Of a stretch of DNA of 64,000 nucleotides, positions 36,749 to 46,830 are shown piece by piece; the stretch's first letter is position 1; each line of letters starts with the position of its first letter. The notes beneath the pieces are model-generated. The model was given only the letters and a program-made list of their open reading frames with translations, was not told the origin of the DNA and did no database searches. The DNA comes from Paenibacillus thermotolerans (lineage in GTDB: Bacteria > Bacillota > Bacilli > Paenibacillales > YIM-B00363), in the NCBI RefSeq assembly GCF_028745515.1, contig NZ_JAQZSG010000006.1, positions 1 through 64,000 on the forward strand, written 5' to 3'. The position numbers and the translations under genes are program-made.

Positions 36749-37903
36749 ATGAGATTTCTCGATAAGCTCAAGCGGGTGGATTGGCCGATCATCATCATCC
36801 TTGTTCTCTTCATGGCGGCCAGCACGTTGATCATCTACAGCGCAACCGTCAACAGCAAGACGTTCTCCGGCATTCACACTCGTCATATCATGAACTATGC
36901 ATTAGGTTTTGCGGTGCTTGTCCTGTCATCGCTTCTGAATTACAGGTTGCTTGTAAAGGCGGCCCCGTATCTTTACAGCTTCGGAGTTGCTCTGCTCGCC
37001 GCCGTCTATTTTTTCGGCGGGGAGAAGAACGGCGCGAAGGGATGGTTTACGCTGCCGGGGATCGGTATGGACGTGCAGCCGGCCGAGCTGGTGAAGCTGT
37101 TCCTTATTATTATGGTGGCTTACTTTTTGGCGCGCAAAGGCGGCGAGCCGCTGAGACTCATCCGGGACGTCGTTCCGGCAGGCATCATTGTGATACTGCC
37201 TTTCCTATTGGTCATCCTTATGCCGGACCTCGGCAACGCGATTATTTACATTGTCATATTACTGGGTATGCTGTGGATCGCCAATATCAAATTTATACAC
37301 GTGCTGATCGGCACATCGCTGGCCGTAGCTTGTATTGCCGGAATCGTTTATTTAGTCACGACCTATCATGATCCGATCACCGCATTTCTGAAAGATCACG
37401 GTTCAGGCCATTGGATGGACCGGATCGACGCATTTCTCGACCCCGAGAACGCTTCGAAGGACGATACGTACCAAGTGGAAAATTCCTATCTCGCGATCGG
37501 CTCCGGCGCGTTGTTCGGAGAAGGCTTCATGAAGGGCGACTCGGTACAAAAGGGGTTCATCCCTTACACGTACTCCGATTCGATCTTCGTCGTAGTTGGG
37601 GAGGAATTCGGATTTTTCGGTTCTTCCGTGCTGCTGCTGCTTTACTTTTTGCTCATATACCGGCTTATACTCATTTCCATTCAATGTACGGACCACAACG
37701 GCTCCTACATCATCATCGGGATCGTTTCGATGTTCGTCTTTCAAATTTTTCAGAATATCGGTATGTTTCTTAAAATTTTGCCGCTTACCGGCATTACGCT
37801 TCCGTTTATTTCGTACGGCGGATCTTCCTTGCTAATCAATATGCTGTCGATCGGGCTTGCCATCAGCATACGAATTTACGGCAACGAACCGGCGGAAGAG
37901 TAA
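36749..37903 (+). CDS. rodA: RodA/FtsW/SpoVE-family SEDS glycosyltransferase
   Basis: A 384-residue protein with about ten membrane helices, of the family that polymerises lipid II. Signature parts: WFTLPGIGMDVQPAELVKL, ENSYLAIGSGALFGEGF, FGFFGSSVLLLLYF and LPFISYGGSSLLINM. It starts ten bases after minD, so it belongs to the mre-min operon, which suggests the elongation type (RodA); the B. subtilis operon has no such gene here. FtsW and RodA cannot be separated safely from the motifs alone. Confidence 0.9.
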   Translation: MRFLDKLKRVDWPIIIILVLFMAASTLIIYSATVNSKTFSGIHTRHIMNYALGFAVLVLSSLLNYRLLVKAAPYLYSFGVALLAAVYFFGGEKNGAKGWFTLPGIGMDVQPAELVKLFLIIMVAYFLARKGGEPLRLIRDVVPAGIIVILPFLLVILMPDLGNAIIYIVILLGMLWIANIKFIHVLIGTSLAVACIAGIVYLVTTYHDPITAFLKDHGSGHWMDRIDAFLDPENASKDDTYQVENSYLAIGSGALFGEGFMKGDSVQKGFIPYTYSDSIFVVVGEEFGFFGSSVLLLLYFLLIYRLILISIQCTDHNGSYIIIGIVSMFVFQIFQNIGMFLKILPLTGITLPFISYGGSSLLINMLSIGLAISIRIYGNEPAEE

Positions 37904-37918
37904 CAGCCGGCTCATTCC

Positions 37919-37951
37919 AAGCGCTCGGACCATGCGTCCGGGCGCTTTTTT
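37919..37951 (+). terminator. terminator after the mre-min-rodA operon
   Basis: AGCGCTCGGAC pairs with GTCCGGGCGCT around CATGC, followed by six T. Confidence 0.9.
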
Positions 37952-38066
37952 GACCTTCGGATCCATCGCCGAAGGGACAAACCGTCACATATTTCGGGTG
38001 GACAACTCATAGGATGGTAGTAATTCAATTTCCGGAACGGACGCACGAGAGGGGATGCGACACACG

Positions 38067-38942
38067 ATGGACCGAATGGACGATCTGCGCAAGCGGCGCG
38101 AAAGACGGATTGAGCATATCCTTAGCGGCGAAGGGGGCAGGCACGACCGATACGACCAATACGATGGGCACGACCGGTATGATCGTAATAACCGGTACGA
38201 TTACCAAGGCCGCGACGACGACAACATGCGGGATCCTTACTACGAGCATGAACGGAAGCTTCGAGAAGACCCGGAATACGAATGGAACTACAAAATAAAT
38301 CCGTGGAAGCATCGGCCGTCGGGATTGGAAAGAACGCTGCGGATTCAAGCGACCGTTTCCGTCGTATTGTTTGCGGCCATATGGGCTTTATTTCAATGGA
38401 ACCACCCGGCGCTCGCGGGCAGTCAATCGTTCATAAGCTCCGCGCTTACCGAAGAGCTTCCGATGGATCGATACGCGGCATGGTATAAAGAGCACTTGGG
38501 GAGCGCCCCGTCGTTCATTCCGGCGTTGAACCGGACAAGCGAGGAAGCGAGAAGCGCGAATGCGAAGCAAGCGAGAGAATATGTAATTCCCGCCGCCGGT
38601 ACCGTTGTAGAGCCGTTCGGAAGCGTTAGGGCGGGCGCGGGGATCATTATCCGTACCGGCTCGGGGGCGGAGGTCAGCGCGATGGATACGGGCTTGGTCA
38701 CCTTTGCGGGGGAAACGGCGGATACCGGGAAGACCGTCGTAGTGAGACATCCGGGCGGCGTGCAGACAGTGTACGGAAGGCTGGAGCAAGTCAACGTCAA
38801 GAAAGACGAATGGGTAGAAGCGGGAGAGGCGATCGGAACCGTTAAAGGAGTCGGAACGCAAGGCAAGGACGGGATGCTGTACTTTGCGGTCAACCGAAGC
38901 GGCGGCTTTGTCGATCCGCAGGATGTGGTCCCGCTTGAGTAA
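38067..38942 (+). CDS. spoIVFA: SpoIVFA-like protein with degenerate M23 (LytM) domain
   Basis: In Bacillus SpoIVFA holds the protease SpoIVFB inactive in the outer forespore membrane until a forespore signal arrives. Here a charged N-terminus with an unusual Asp/Arg/Tyr-rich stretch (about residues 25-65) precedes one membrane helix (IQATVSVVLFAAIWALF) and a LytM fold. The metal ligands of active M23 peptidases are missing: the HxH position reads LYFAV, and the first His is absent, as expected for a regulator. Start ATG 38067 or 38055; GAGAGGGG lies at 38047-38054. spoIVFB follows, overlapping it. Confidence 0.88.
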   Translation: MDRMDDLRKRRERRIEHILSGEGGRHDRYDQYDGHDRYDRNNRYDYQGRDDDNMRDPYYEHERKLREDPEYEWNYKINPWKHRPSGLERTLRIQATVSVVLFAAIWALFQWNHPALAGSQSFISSALTEELPMDRYAAWYKEHLGSAPSFIPALNRTSEEARSANAKQAREYVIPAAGTVVEPFGSVRAGAGIIIRTGSGAEVSAMDTGLVTFAGETADTGKTVVVRHPGGVQTVYGRLEQVNVKKDEWVEAGEAIGTVKGVGTQGKDGMLYFAVNRSGGFVDPQDVVPLE

Positions 38943-39807
38943 GCTGCTGGGCGTCCGGCTGAAGCTTCATCCGCTGCTGACTATCGTGTTGATATTGTCT
39001 GCGTTTACGGGACATTTTATAGAGTTGATTACGTTATTCGGCATCGTGTTCATTCATGAATTGGGACATGTCGCGGCGGCGAAGCATTTCGGATGGAGAT
39101 TCAGAGAAATTCAATTGACGCCCTTCGGCGGCGTGGCCGTCGTTGACGATGCGGGCTCGATCCCGGCGCGGGAGGAAGCGATCGTCGCCGCGTGCGGGCC
39201 GGCGATGAATCTGATCATGATCGGCTTTGCGTACGCCATGCAGCTATCCGGCTTATGGACGGAAGCTTGGGTGAGCTACTGGATCCATGCCAATGGGCTG
39301 CTGATGCTTTTCAACCTGCTGCCGGTGCTGCCCTTGGACGGAGGCAAGCTGCTGCAAGCCGGGTTAAGCCTCCTATTGCCTTACCACTTCACGATGAAGC
39401 TCGGCGCCGCAGCATCCTTGGTCCTAAGCGCTCTTATGCTGGGCATCGCCTTCAGCCGCGTCGGAAAATACACGCTGGAGCTGAACCTCGCGATGATCGG
39501 AGCGTTTCTGCTTTATTCGAATTGGCACGAATGGAGATCGCTCCATTATCGCTTTCTTCGGTTTTTGATGAGCCGCAGCCTGCGCGTGCCCGAATGGGTT
39601 CGTCAAGGCGCAGCCGCGAAGCCGATCATGGCAGGCGTAAAGACGCAGCTTCCTGACGTCGTCACAAAGTTTATGCGCGAGCGGCTTCACATCGTCCTTG
39701 TACTGGACAAGCAAGGGAAGCTTCTGGGTGCAATTCCCGAGGAGAAATGCACCGCCCATTATTTGGAGAAAAAGAAGGACAGTGCAGTGATTGAACTTTT
39801 CATGTAA
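38923..39807 (+). CDS. spoIVFB: SpoIVFB-like intramembrane metalloprotease
   Basis: Site-2 protease that cuts pro-sigma K to active sigma K in the mother cell. Zinc motif HELGH at residues 45-49, and the third ligand Asp in NLLPVLPLDGGK; several membrane helices; a C-terminal soluble region resembling the ATP-sensing CBS part of SpoIVFB. The start is unsettled: ATG 38923 or TTG 38935, both inside the end of spoIVFA, so translation is coupled. About 294 residues, normal. Position matches B. subtilis exactly. Confidence 0.93.
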   Translation: MWSRLSKLLGVRLKLHPLLTIVLILSAFTGHFIELITLFGIVFIHELGHVAAAKHFGWRFREIQLTPFGGVAVVDDAGSIPAREEAIVAACGPAMNLIMIGFAYAMQLSGLWTEAWVSYWIHANGLLMLFNLLPVLPLDGGKLLQAGLSLLLPYHFTMKLGAAASLVLSALMLGIAFSRVGKYTLELNLAMIGAFLLYSNWHEWRSLHYRFLRFLMSRSLRVPEWVRQGAAAKPIMAGVKTQLPDVVTKFMRERLHIVLVLDKQGKLLGAIPEEKCTAHYLEKKKDSAVIELFM

Positions 39808-39849
39808 AATAGAGGAAATTAATTACATGAAAAGAGGCGAAGTGTTGCC

Positions 39850-41091
39850 TTGAAGCAAATCGTTGTACATAGCCATAGCGAAGAAACGACAGTAGCATTG
39901 CTCGAAGACGGAAAGCTGTCCGAATTTTATGTAGAGCGGCCGAGTGTCCGTAAATTAGTAGGGAACATATATAAGGGGCGGGTCGGAAACGTGCTGCCCG
40001 GCATGGGCGCGGCGTTCGTCGATATCGGAATCGGGAAAAACGCGTTTTTGTACGTGGACGATCTGCTCCCGGCCCATCTCGACAAGCAGCCCGAAGTGAA
40101 GCCGCCCATCGAAACGCTGGTAAAGCCCGGAGACGAGCTGCTCGTGCAAATCGTGCGGGAGCCTGTCGGCAATAAAGGAGCGCGAGTGACTACGCATTAC
40201 GCGCTGACGGGACGATGGCTCGTTTATATGCCGGAAGCGGGGTATTGCGCCCTATCGAAAAAAATCGAATCGGAAGAAGAGCGCCGCCGGCTGAAAGCGA
40301 TCGGAGAACGGCTTTGCCTTCAAGGAGAAGGCGTTATTCTGCGTACGGTCGCCGAAGGCGAGTCCGAGCAGTCGCTCGAGATGGACATGCGGGTGCTGCG
40401 CGAGCGGTGGCAGCGCATCGTCAAGAGCGGCGAACGCTCCAAGGCGCCGCGCGAGCTGTTTCACGACGTGGAGCTCGTCCCAAGACTAATCCGCGACATC
40501 TTCTCGGATGAAACCGATCAGTTTATTGTCGATAACGAAGAGCAGCTGATCGAGGCGGAGCAAATATTGGACACGATCGCTCCCAGGCTGAAGGAAAGGC
40601 TGTTGCTGCACTCCGGGCAGGAGCCGATCAACGAGGCGTATAACGTGCGCAAGCAGTTGGAACAAGCGTTTCAGCCGAAGCTTTGGCTGGAGAGCGGCGG
40701 CTATTTGGTCATCGATCAAACCGAGGCGCTGACCGTCATTGACGTTAATACCGGGAAGTATACCGGCGAGAGCAGCCTGGAGGAAACCGTATTTGCGACG
40801 AATATCGAAGCGGTGTGGGAAATTGCCCGTCTGCTTCGACTAAGGGATATCGGAGGAATTATCATAATAGATTTTATCGATATGGAATTGGAAGAAAACC
40901 GCAAACGCATCATCGAGACGTTGGGAGAAGCCGTTCGAGGCGATCGGACGAAAACGCACATTATCGGCTGGACGAAGCTCGGGCTGCTCGAGATGACGAG
41001 GAAAAAGGTGAGAGAAAATAAGGACATATTGTATTTCGAGCCTTGCAAGGCTTGCGGAGGACGCGGAAAAATACAGACGCATCCCCTTTAA
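39850..41091 (+). CDS. rng: ribonuclease G (Rne/Rng family)
   Basis: Endoribonuclease of the RNase E/G family. N-terminal S1 fold (GNIYKGRVGNVLPGMGAAFVDIGIGKNAFLY), catalytic Asp in VIDVNTGKYTG and IIIIDFIDM, and a zinc-link pair of cysteines, CKACGGRGK, at the end. 413 residues, with no long disordered tail, so RNase G rather than E. TTG start with AGAGGCGAAG upstream. The family is absent from B. subtilis but common in Paenibacillus and clostridia, where it lies before rplU. Confidence 0.94.
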   Translation: MKQIVVHSHSEETTVALLEDGKLSEFYVERPSVRKLVGNIYKGRVGNVLPGMGAAFVDIGIGKNAFLYVDDLLPAHLDKQPEVKPPIETLVKPGDELLVQIVREPVGNKGARVTTHYALTGRWLVYMPEAGYCALSKKIESEEERRRLKAIGERLCLQGEGVILRTVAEGESEQSLEMDMRVLRERWQRIVKSGERSKAPRELFHDVELVPRLIRDIFSDETDQFIVDNEEQLIEAEQILDTIAPRLKERLLLHSGQEPINEAYNVRKQLEQAFQPKLWLESGGYLVIDQTEALTVIDVNTGKYTGESSLEETVFATNIEAVWEIARLLRLRDIGGIIIIDFIDMELEENRKRIIETLGEAVRGDRTKTHIIGWTKLGLLEMTRKKVRENKDILYFEPCKACGGRGKIQTHPL

Positions 41092-41108
41092 TTGCAAGAA
41101 ATGAAAGC

Positions 41109-41136
41109 TTGCACGATTCGTCTATATTGTGATACT
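41109..41136 (+). promoter_or_regulatory. candidate promoter of rplU-prp-rpmA
   Basis: TTGCAC, a 16-base spacer, GATACT. It would start transcription at about 41144, at the head of the folded leader. Confidence 0.5.
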
Positions 41137-41147
41137 ATATTCAAGTG

Positions 41148-41254
41148 CGTCGTCTAACGACCACCGCGCTTGACAGGTATTGATCGAAAGAGTCGGACCG
41201 TTCGAACGGTCGGGCCACCTGCTTGAGGCGAGTCTTACCATTACGAGGGAGGTG
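41148..41254 (+). promoter_or_regulatory. candidate L21 leader RNA upstream of rplU
   Basis: The leader holds several local helices: GTCGT-CTA-ACGAC, the perfect 16-base palindrome GACCGTTCGAACGGTC at 41196-41211, and CAGGT/ACCTG enclosing it. Leaders of this kind before rplU in Bacillales are thought to be bound by free L21 for autoregulation. I identify it by position and by the presence of the helices, not by a consensus match. Confidence 0.5.
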
Positions 41255-41260
41255 CATAGA

Positions 41261-41572
41261 ATGTACGCAATTATCGAAACTGGCGGCAAGCAGTACAAAG
41301 TGCAAGAGGGCGATGTCATCTACATCGAGAAGCTCGAAGCGGCGGAAGGCGGACAAGTGACGTTCGACCGGGTGCTCGCAGTTTCCGGAGGCGAAGGCTT
41401 GAAGGCGGGAGCTCCTTACGTTGAAGGCGCGTCGGTTACCGGCAAAGTCGAAAAACACGGCAAGGGCCAAAAAATTATCGTGTTCAAGTATAAGCCGAAG
41501 AAAAACTATCGCCGTAAGCAAGGTCATCGCCAGCCGTACACGAAAGTGACAATTGAGAAAATTCAAGGCTAA
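41261..41572 (+). CDS. rplU: 50S ribosomal protein L21
   Basis: 103 residues starting [18 protein letters not shown], with [13 protein letters not shown] at the end. The start is ATG 41261, after the excellent site GAGGGAGGTG; an open frame further upstream lies in the leader. First gene of the rplU-prp-rpmA unit, same order as B. subtilis. Confidence 0.98.
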   Translation: MYAIIETGGKQYKVQEGDVIYIEKLEAAEGGQVTFDRVLAVSGGEGLKAGAPYVEGASVTGKVEKHGKGQKIIVFKYKPKKNYRRKQGHRQPYTKVTIEKIQG

Positions 41573-41587
41573 GGCTGAGGAATTGTC

Positions 41588-41923
41588 TTGATACATGTGA
41601 ACATACGCAGAGACCGCGCAACGGAAGCGATTCGAGGTTTCGAGGTAGACGGACATGCGCTGTTTGCCAATGCCGGGCAGGATATCGTCTGTGCCGGCGT
41701 GTCGGCCGTGACGGTCGGCACCGTCAACGCCGCTGAAGCGGTTGCGGGCGTAGAGCTTGACGCGTTGATGGAAGAAGGCAAGCTGCACGTCGCCGTGCCC
41801 GAAAAACTTTCGGAGGAGCGGGAAAAAGCGTTGCAAATTGTGCTGGAAAGCATGGTTGTCATGCTGGAGTCGATTGAAGATTCGTACGGTGAATATATAC
41901 GTTTGACTAAGCAGTATGAGTAA
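41588..41923 (+). CDS. prp: ribosomal-processing cysteine protease Prp (YsxB)
   Basis: Cuts the N-terminal extension from ribosomal protein L27 in Firmicutes. The catalytic His lies in [13 protein letters not shown] and the Cys in [10 protein letters not shown], spaced as in the family. 111 residues. Start TTG 41588 with TGAGGA upstream gives MIHVNIRRD, aligning with Bacillus YsxB. It sits directly between rplU and rpmA, whose product (with the right extension) is its substrate. Confidence 0.94.
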   Translation: MIHVNIRRDRATEAIRGFEVDGHALFANAGQDIVCAGVSAVTVGTVNAAEAVAGVELDALMEEGKLHVAVPEKLSEEREKALQIVLESMVVMLESIEDSYGEYIRLTKQYE

Positions 41924-41955
41924 TTACTACTAAGAAAGCAAGGAGGTTGACGGAC

Positions 41956-42267
41956 ATGTTGAAATTAAACCTTCAGTTATTCGCTTCCAAGAAGGGTGTA
42001 GGTTCCACAAAGAACGGCCGCGACAGCATTGCGAAGCGCCTTGGCGTTAAGCGTGCCGACGGTCAAGCGGTAACGGCGGGAAGCATCCTCGTACGCCAAC
42101 GCGGCACGAAGATTCACCCGGGCAACAACGTGGGCAAAGGCTCCGACGACACGCTTTTCGCATTGGTTGAAGGCGTCGTGAAGTTTGAGCGCTTGGGCCG
42201 CGACCGTAAGAAAGTTAGCGTATACCCTGCTGAAGTCGCTCCGGTAGCGGCAACGATGGAACGGTAA
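41956..42267 (+). CDS. rpmA: 50S ribosomal protein L27 with cleavable N-terminal extension
   Basis: 103 residues starting [20 protein letters not shown]. The first nine residues are the Firmicute extension, cut by Prp after LQLF to give mature ASKKG, whose N-terminus reaches the peptidyl transferase centre. ATG 41956 has AGGAGGTTGA upstream. The protease gene is the neighbour upstream and a terminator follows. Confidence 0.98.
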   Translation: MLKLNLQLFASKKGVGSTKNGRDSIAKRLGVKRADGQAVTAGSILVRQRGTKIHPGNNVGKGSDDTLFALVEGVVKFERLGRDRKKVSVYPAEVAPVAATMER

Positions 42268-42279
42268 TTAACGCTCGTT

Positions 42280-42320
42280 AAGAAAGCCTTGGCTGCTATA
42301 TGCCGAGGCTTTCTTTTTTG
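42280..42320 (+). terminator. terminator after rpmA
   Basis: AAGAAAGCCT pairs with AGGCTTTCTT around a short loop, with six T running out of the stem. Confidence 0.9.
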
Positions 42321-42508
42321 TTAACGGACACCACAGACGTTATAACACCGATTTGCCCGCCGTCATCTCGCTAACGGTCGCCACGGACGCTAAACCCTGA
42401 TTTTTGACGCATATCCTTGCTTTTTCGAGGCAATAACTGCAGTGGTGTCCGTTAAAACTGTAAACTCCATTTAAAACGCTGAATAACTGCATCCCTGTCC
42501 GTTAGAGC
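42321..42508. repeat. dispersed palindromic repeat, copy 1 (138-base core 42371-42508)
   Basis: The core is closely matched, base for base in length, by 53228-53365. It contains GCAATAACTGC, GTGGTGTCCGTTAA and AATAACTGCATCC in the same order. A separate left arm, TTAACGGACACCAC at 42321-42334, is the exact reverse complement of GTGGTGTCCGTTAA at 42442-42455. No coding function is seen. Confidence 0.85.
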
Positions 42509-42680
42509 GAGCCGTCATTCCAATTTGATAGGTTTGCCGGCATGAAGGGCAAAGCAACCGGCGAGCGATCGGCAGCGTTTCCGAACCCGCCCTTAAAAGT
42601 GGGACGGGTGCAGGATATGCCGATGGAGCGGCTTTTGCAGACGTGTTATAACCTTAAGGATGTCGTCAGGGTTTTCTTGC
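42509..42680. other. intergenic, no gene supported
   Basis: An open frame from 42542 gives a 63-residue peptide, but it lacks a ribosome site and overlaps the promoter region of the next gene. No other structure is noticed. Confidence 0.5.
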
Positions 42681-42700
42681 TGTCGGATGACGGTAATCTT

Positions 42701-42709
42701 TGGTATACT
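42701..42709 (+). promoter_or_regulatory. candidate extended -10 promoter of the spo0B-like gene
   Basis: TG-G-TATACT, 60 bases before the start codon, with no strong -35. Confidence 0.45.
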
Positions 42710-42770
42710 AGTGCAACACGCTTCATGTTTTAGGGTTTTTTGACGAGGCAAACGGAAACGGGGAAAAATC

Positions 42771-43406
42771 ATGACGCGTAAAAAGGTTTCTTTGCACCAG
42801 GCTGCGTTGGACGAGCATCGAATGTTGTGGATTGAAACGATGAACCACCTGCGCCATGATTGGCTCAACGATCTGCAGCTGCTTATGGGCTATGTTCAAA
42901 TGAAAAAGGTTGATAAACTGTCCGGTTACGTGGATATGCTAAAACAAAGGCTGGCCGAAGAAAGCCGAGCATCCCGGCTCGGACATCTCGGCTTGATCGA
43001 GCTGCTTTATACATACCGGTCCCGTCCGCATCCGTACCGGTTCGAGCTGATGGTGGACGAAGCGATGGACATCCGGGCGTGCATTCCGTCCGGCGATGCG
43101 GTGGAATCGGCGGTAAGGAGCTCGCTGACGGCTTTCGAGCAGTCGGCTCAAATGAGCGAAACGGGGGAGGAAAACATCCTCCGCTGCAGGTTCGTCCGTA
43201 CGTCGGACGGGTGCGCCGTCGATTTTGCGTTTCAAGGCTCTTACGGCAAGCCGGAGTTGAAGCGGGCGGTCGAGCGGCTTTGTTCGGTTCCGGAGCTGTC
43301 AACGGTTAAGGCCGGCATTTCCGCCGAGTTTGAGGAGCGTACCGCAAGGCTATGGCTGCGGTTCCCTTTCGCTTCCGCAGAGACGAGACTTAAGGACCGG
43401 GAATAA
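42771..43406 (+). CDS. spo0B: Spo0B-like phosphotransferase / histidine kinase-like protein
   Basis: In Bacillus Spo0B passes phosphate from Spo0F to Spo0A in the sporulation phosphorelay. Residue His29 in NHLRHDWLNDLQLLMGYVQM matches the phosphorylated His30 of Spo0B (HDWMNKLQL), in a two-helix hairpin, followed by a degenerate kinase-like domain with no clear ATP-binding G boxes. 211 residues. It lies directly before obg, as in B. subtilis. ACGGGGAAA precedes the ATG. Sequence outside the His region is divergent, so the phosphorelay role is inferred from motif plus position. Confidence 0.85.
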   Translation: MTRKKVSLHQAALDEHRMLWIETMNHLRHDWLNDLQLLMGYVQMKKVDKLSGYVDMLKQRLAEESRASRLGHLGLIELLYTYRSRPHPYRFELMVDEAMDIRACIPSGDAVESAVRSSLTAFEQSAQMSETGEENILRCRFVRTSDGCAVDFAFQGSYGKPELKRAVERLCSVPELSTVKAGISAEFEERTARLWLRFPFASAETRLKDRE

Positions 43407-43436
43407 TCATATTAATTCGTTTAGTCATTGGGATAA

Positions 43437-44759
<1,323 letters not shown>

Positions 44760-44787
44760 CAAACAATAACGCAATATAGAACGGACG

Positions 44788-44829
44788 TCCCCGGGCGGAA
44801 GCGCGCTTTTTGCCGATCGGGGATTTTTT
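44788..44829 (+). terminator. terminator after obg
   Basis: TCCCCG pairs with CGGGGA around a GC-rich inner region, followed by six T. Confidence 0.75.
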
Positions 44830-44866
44830 GCTTGTCGGGAAGTGAAAACTTTAATATGAAAAACAA

Positions 44867-44895
44867 TTGAACAACGGTATGGGATGAGATATAAT
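44867..44895 (+). promoter_or_regulatory. sigma-A promoter of pheB
   Basis: TTGAAC, a 17-base spacer, TATAAT: among the best matches to consensus in the window. Confidence 0.8.
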
Positions 44896-44940
44896 GTCCT
44901 TCATACGTGAACAATAGTCTACTCATGGAGGACGAAAGGC

Positions 44941-45408
44941 GTGTCCGAATCTCATTCCGCCAAGCTGGCCAAGCAGGCGCCGTTTTATCTCGTCCGTGAA
45001 GACATTTTGCCGGAAGCGCTGCTCAAAACATTGCAAATGAAAGAGTCGATTCTTCGGGGAGAGTACGCAACCGTCGGCGAAGCGGCCGAGAAGATCGGCT
45101 TAAGCCGCAGCGCATACTACAAGTATAAAGACGGCATTTTTCCGTTAAACCGAATCGAACGAGAGCGGATCGTCACCGTCTCGATCGATCTGGAGCACCG
45201 TTCCGGCGTGCTGTCGAGGGTGCTGGCTCTCGTCGCCTCCTTCGAAGGAAACGTGCTGACGATTCATCAGACGATTCCGCTGCAGGGACTCGCCAACGTC
45301 GTATTGTCGATCGAAACGAGCGGCGCGGGCGAGACGCTGGAAGCTTTAATGCAGGCGATCCGATCGGAGGACGGGGTTCGCAGGGCGAGTCTGATCGGGC
45401 AAGGGTAA
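44941..45408 (+). CDS. pheB: ACT-domain protein PheB
   Basis: 155 residues: an N-terminal helical part resembling a helix-turn-helix (TVGEAAEKIGLSRSAYYKYKDGIFP) and a C-terminal ACT domain (VTVSIDLEHRSGVLSRVLALVASFEGNVL), which binds amino acids in metabolic regulators. In B. subtilis pheB lies between obg and pheA. GTG 44941 with GGAGG upstream. Here hom-thrC-thrB come in between, so it could respond to threonine-pathway or aromatic amino acids; the ligand is unknown. Confidence 0.9.
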   Translation: MSESHSAKLAKQAPFYLVREDILPEALLKTLQMKESILRGEYATVGEAAEKIGLSRSAYYKYKDGIFPLNRIERERIVTVSIDLEHRSGVLSRVLALVASFEGNVLTIHQTIPLQGLANVVLSIETSGAGETLEALMQAIRSEDGVRRASLIGQG

Positions 45409-45512
45409 TGGCGAACAGGCAAGGAGCAAACAGGGTAAGACGATAAAAGCACAATTCGGCCGAAGCCGGAAAACGTGCAAGAATGCTATGACAGGAAGAG
45501 GAGAGCGTTGTT

Positions 45513-46799
45513 ATGAATACCATACGCATTGGGTTAATGGGGCTTGGAACCGTCGGCTCCGGCGTGGTTAAAATTCTGGAAAACCATCAGGACGATTTGC
45601 AGCGCCAGACCGGATCGAACATAGAGATCAGTAAAGTATTGGTACAGTCCACGGATAAGTTGAGAGGCGTGGAGGTAGACGCCGCCTTGCTGACGACGGA
45701 CCCGGAACAAATCGTGGGCAATCCCGACATCGACGTCGTCGTCGAAGTGATGGGCGGGGTCGAGCAGACGAAGCCGCTGCTTACGAAGGCGCTGCGAAGC
45801 GGAAAGCACGTCGTGACCGCTAACAAGGATTTAATGGCGCTGCACGGCGCCGAGCTGCTTTCCGTCGCTGCGGAGCACGGCTGCGATATTTATTACGAGG
45901 CGAGCGTGGCGGGAGGCATTCCGATTATACGGGCGCTGACCGAAAGCTTTTCCTCCGACCGCATTACGCGGATGCTCGGCATTGTGAACGGAACGACGAA
46001 CTTTATTTTGACCAAAATGAGCCTGGAGGGCGCGTCTTACGAAGAAGTGCTGAAAGAAGCGCAAGCGCTCGGCTATGCGGAAGCGGACCCGACCTCGGAC
46101 GTGGAGGGGCTGGATGCCGCCCGCAAAATGGCCATTCTCGCGACGCTCGGCTTCCGGATGAACGTGGCGTTGTCCGACGTGGAAGTGAAGGGCATTACCG
46201 GCATTTCCAAAGAAGATATTACGTACGGCCAAAAGCTGGGCTACGAGGTCAAGCTGCTTGGAGTCGCTGAGCGCGAAGGCGAATCGGTGTCGGTGAGCGT
46301 ACAGCCGGCGATGGTACGGCGCACGCACCCGCTCGCTTCGGTCAACGGCGTGTTCAATGCCGTGTACGTGTACGGCGAAGCGGTCGGCGAAACGATGTTC
46401 TACGGGCAGGGAGCGGGAGCTTTGCCGACGGCGACCTCCGTTGTAGCCGACTTGGTTTCGGTCGTAAAAAATATGAAATTGAAGGTGAACGGCAAGCGGC
46501 TCAGCGTCGCTTACAAAGAGAAGCGCCTGCAGCCGGACGAATCGATCCGCGGGAAGCATTTTCTGCTGCTGCATGTGGAGGATAAAGCGGGCGTGCTCGC
46601 GAAAATTACGCAGGTGTTCGCGGCGTACGACGTTAGCTTGGAGTCGGTGCTCCAGCATCCGAACGATGCGAATCCGAGCGCCGAAATTATCATCATTACG
46701 CATGACGCCGATCAAGCGAGCATGAAGAAGGTCGTCCGCGAATTTGAAACGCTTGACGTCGTCAACAAAATAAAGAGCGTATATCGCGTAATCGGATAA
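45513..46799 (+). CDS. hom: homoserine dehydrogenase
   Basis: Reduces aspartate-semialdehyde to homoserine, the entry to threonine and methionine. NAD(P)-binding [16 protein letters not shown] at the start, [16 protein letters not shown] and [11 protein letters not shown] in the catalytic part, and a C-terminal ACT domain ([20 protein letters not shown]) for threonine feedback. 428 residues. GGAAGAGGAGAG precedes the ATG. Confidence 0.97.
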   Translation: MNTIRIGLMGLGTVGSGVVKILENHQDDLQRQTGSNIEISKVLVQSTDKLRGVEVDAALLTTDPEQIVGNPDIDVVVEVMGGVEQTKPLLTKALRSGKHVVTANKDLMALHGAELLSVAAEHGCDIYYEASVAGGIPIIRALTESFSSDRITRMLGIVNGTTNFILTKMSLEGASYEEVLKEAQALGYAEADPTSDVEGLDAARKMAILATLGFRMNVALSDVEVKGITGISKEDITYGQKLGYEVKLLGVAEREGESVSVSVQPAMVRRTHPLASVNGVFNAVYVYGEAVGETMFYGQGAGALPTATSVVADLVSVVKNMKLKVNGKRLSVAYKEKRLQPDESIRGKHFLLLHVEDKAGVLAKITQVFAAYDVSLESVLQHPNDANPSAEIIIITHDADQASMKKVVREFETLDVVNKIKSVYRVIG

Positions 46800-46830
46800 C
46801 AACAACGTTAAAGGGAGAGGAATCCAAGCT

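Noticed and set aside
38014-38298. Thr-rich open frame overlapping spoIVFA
   Set aside because: It is the shifted frame of the Asp/Arg/Tyr-rich coding repeat; no ribosome site.
42542-42733. 63-residue open frame before the spo0B-like gene
   Set aside because: No ribosome site, no recognisable product, and it spans a probable promoter.
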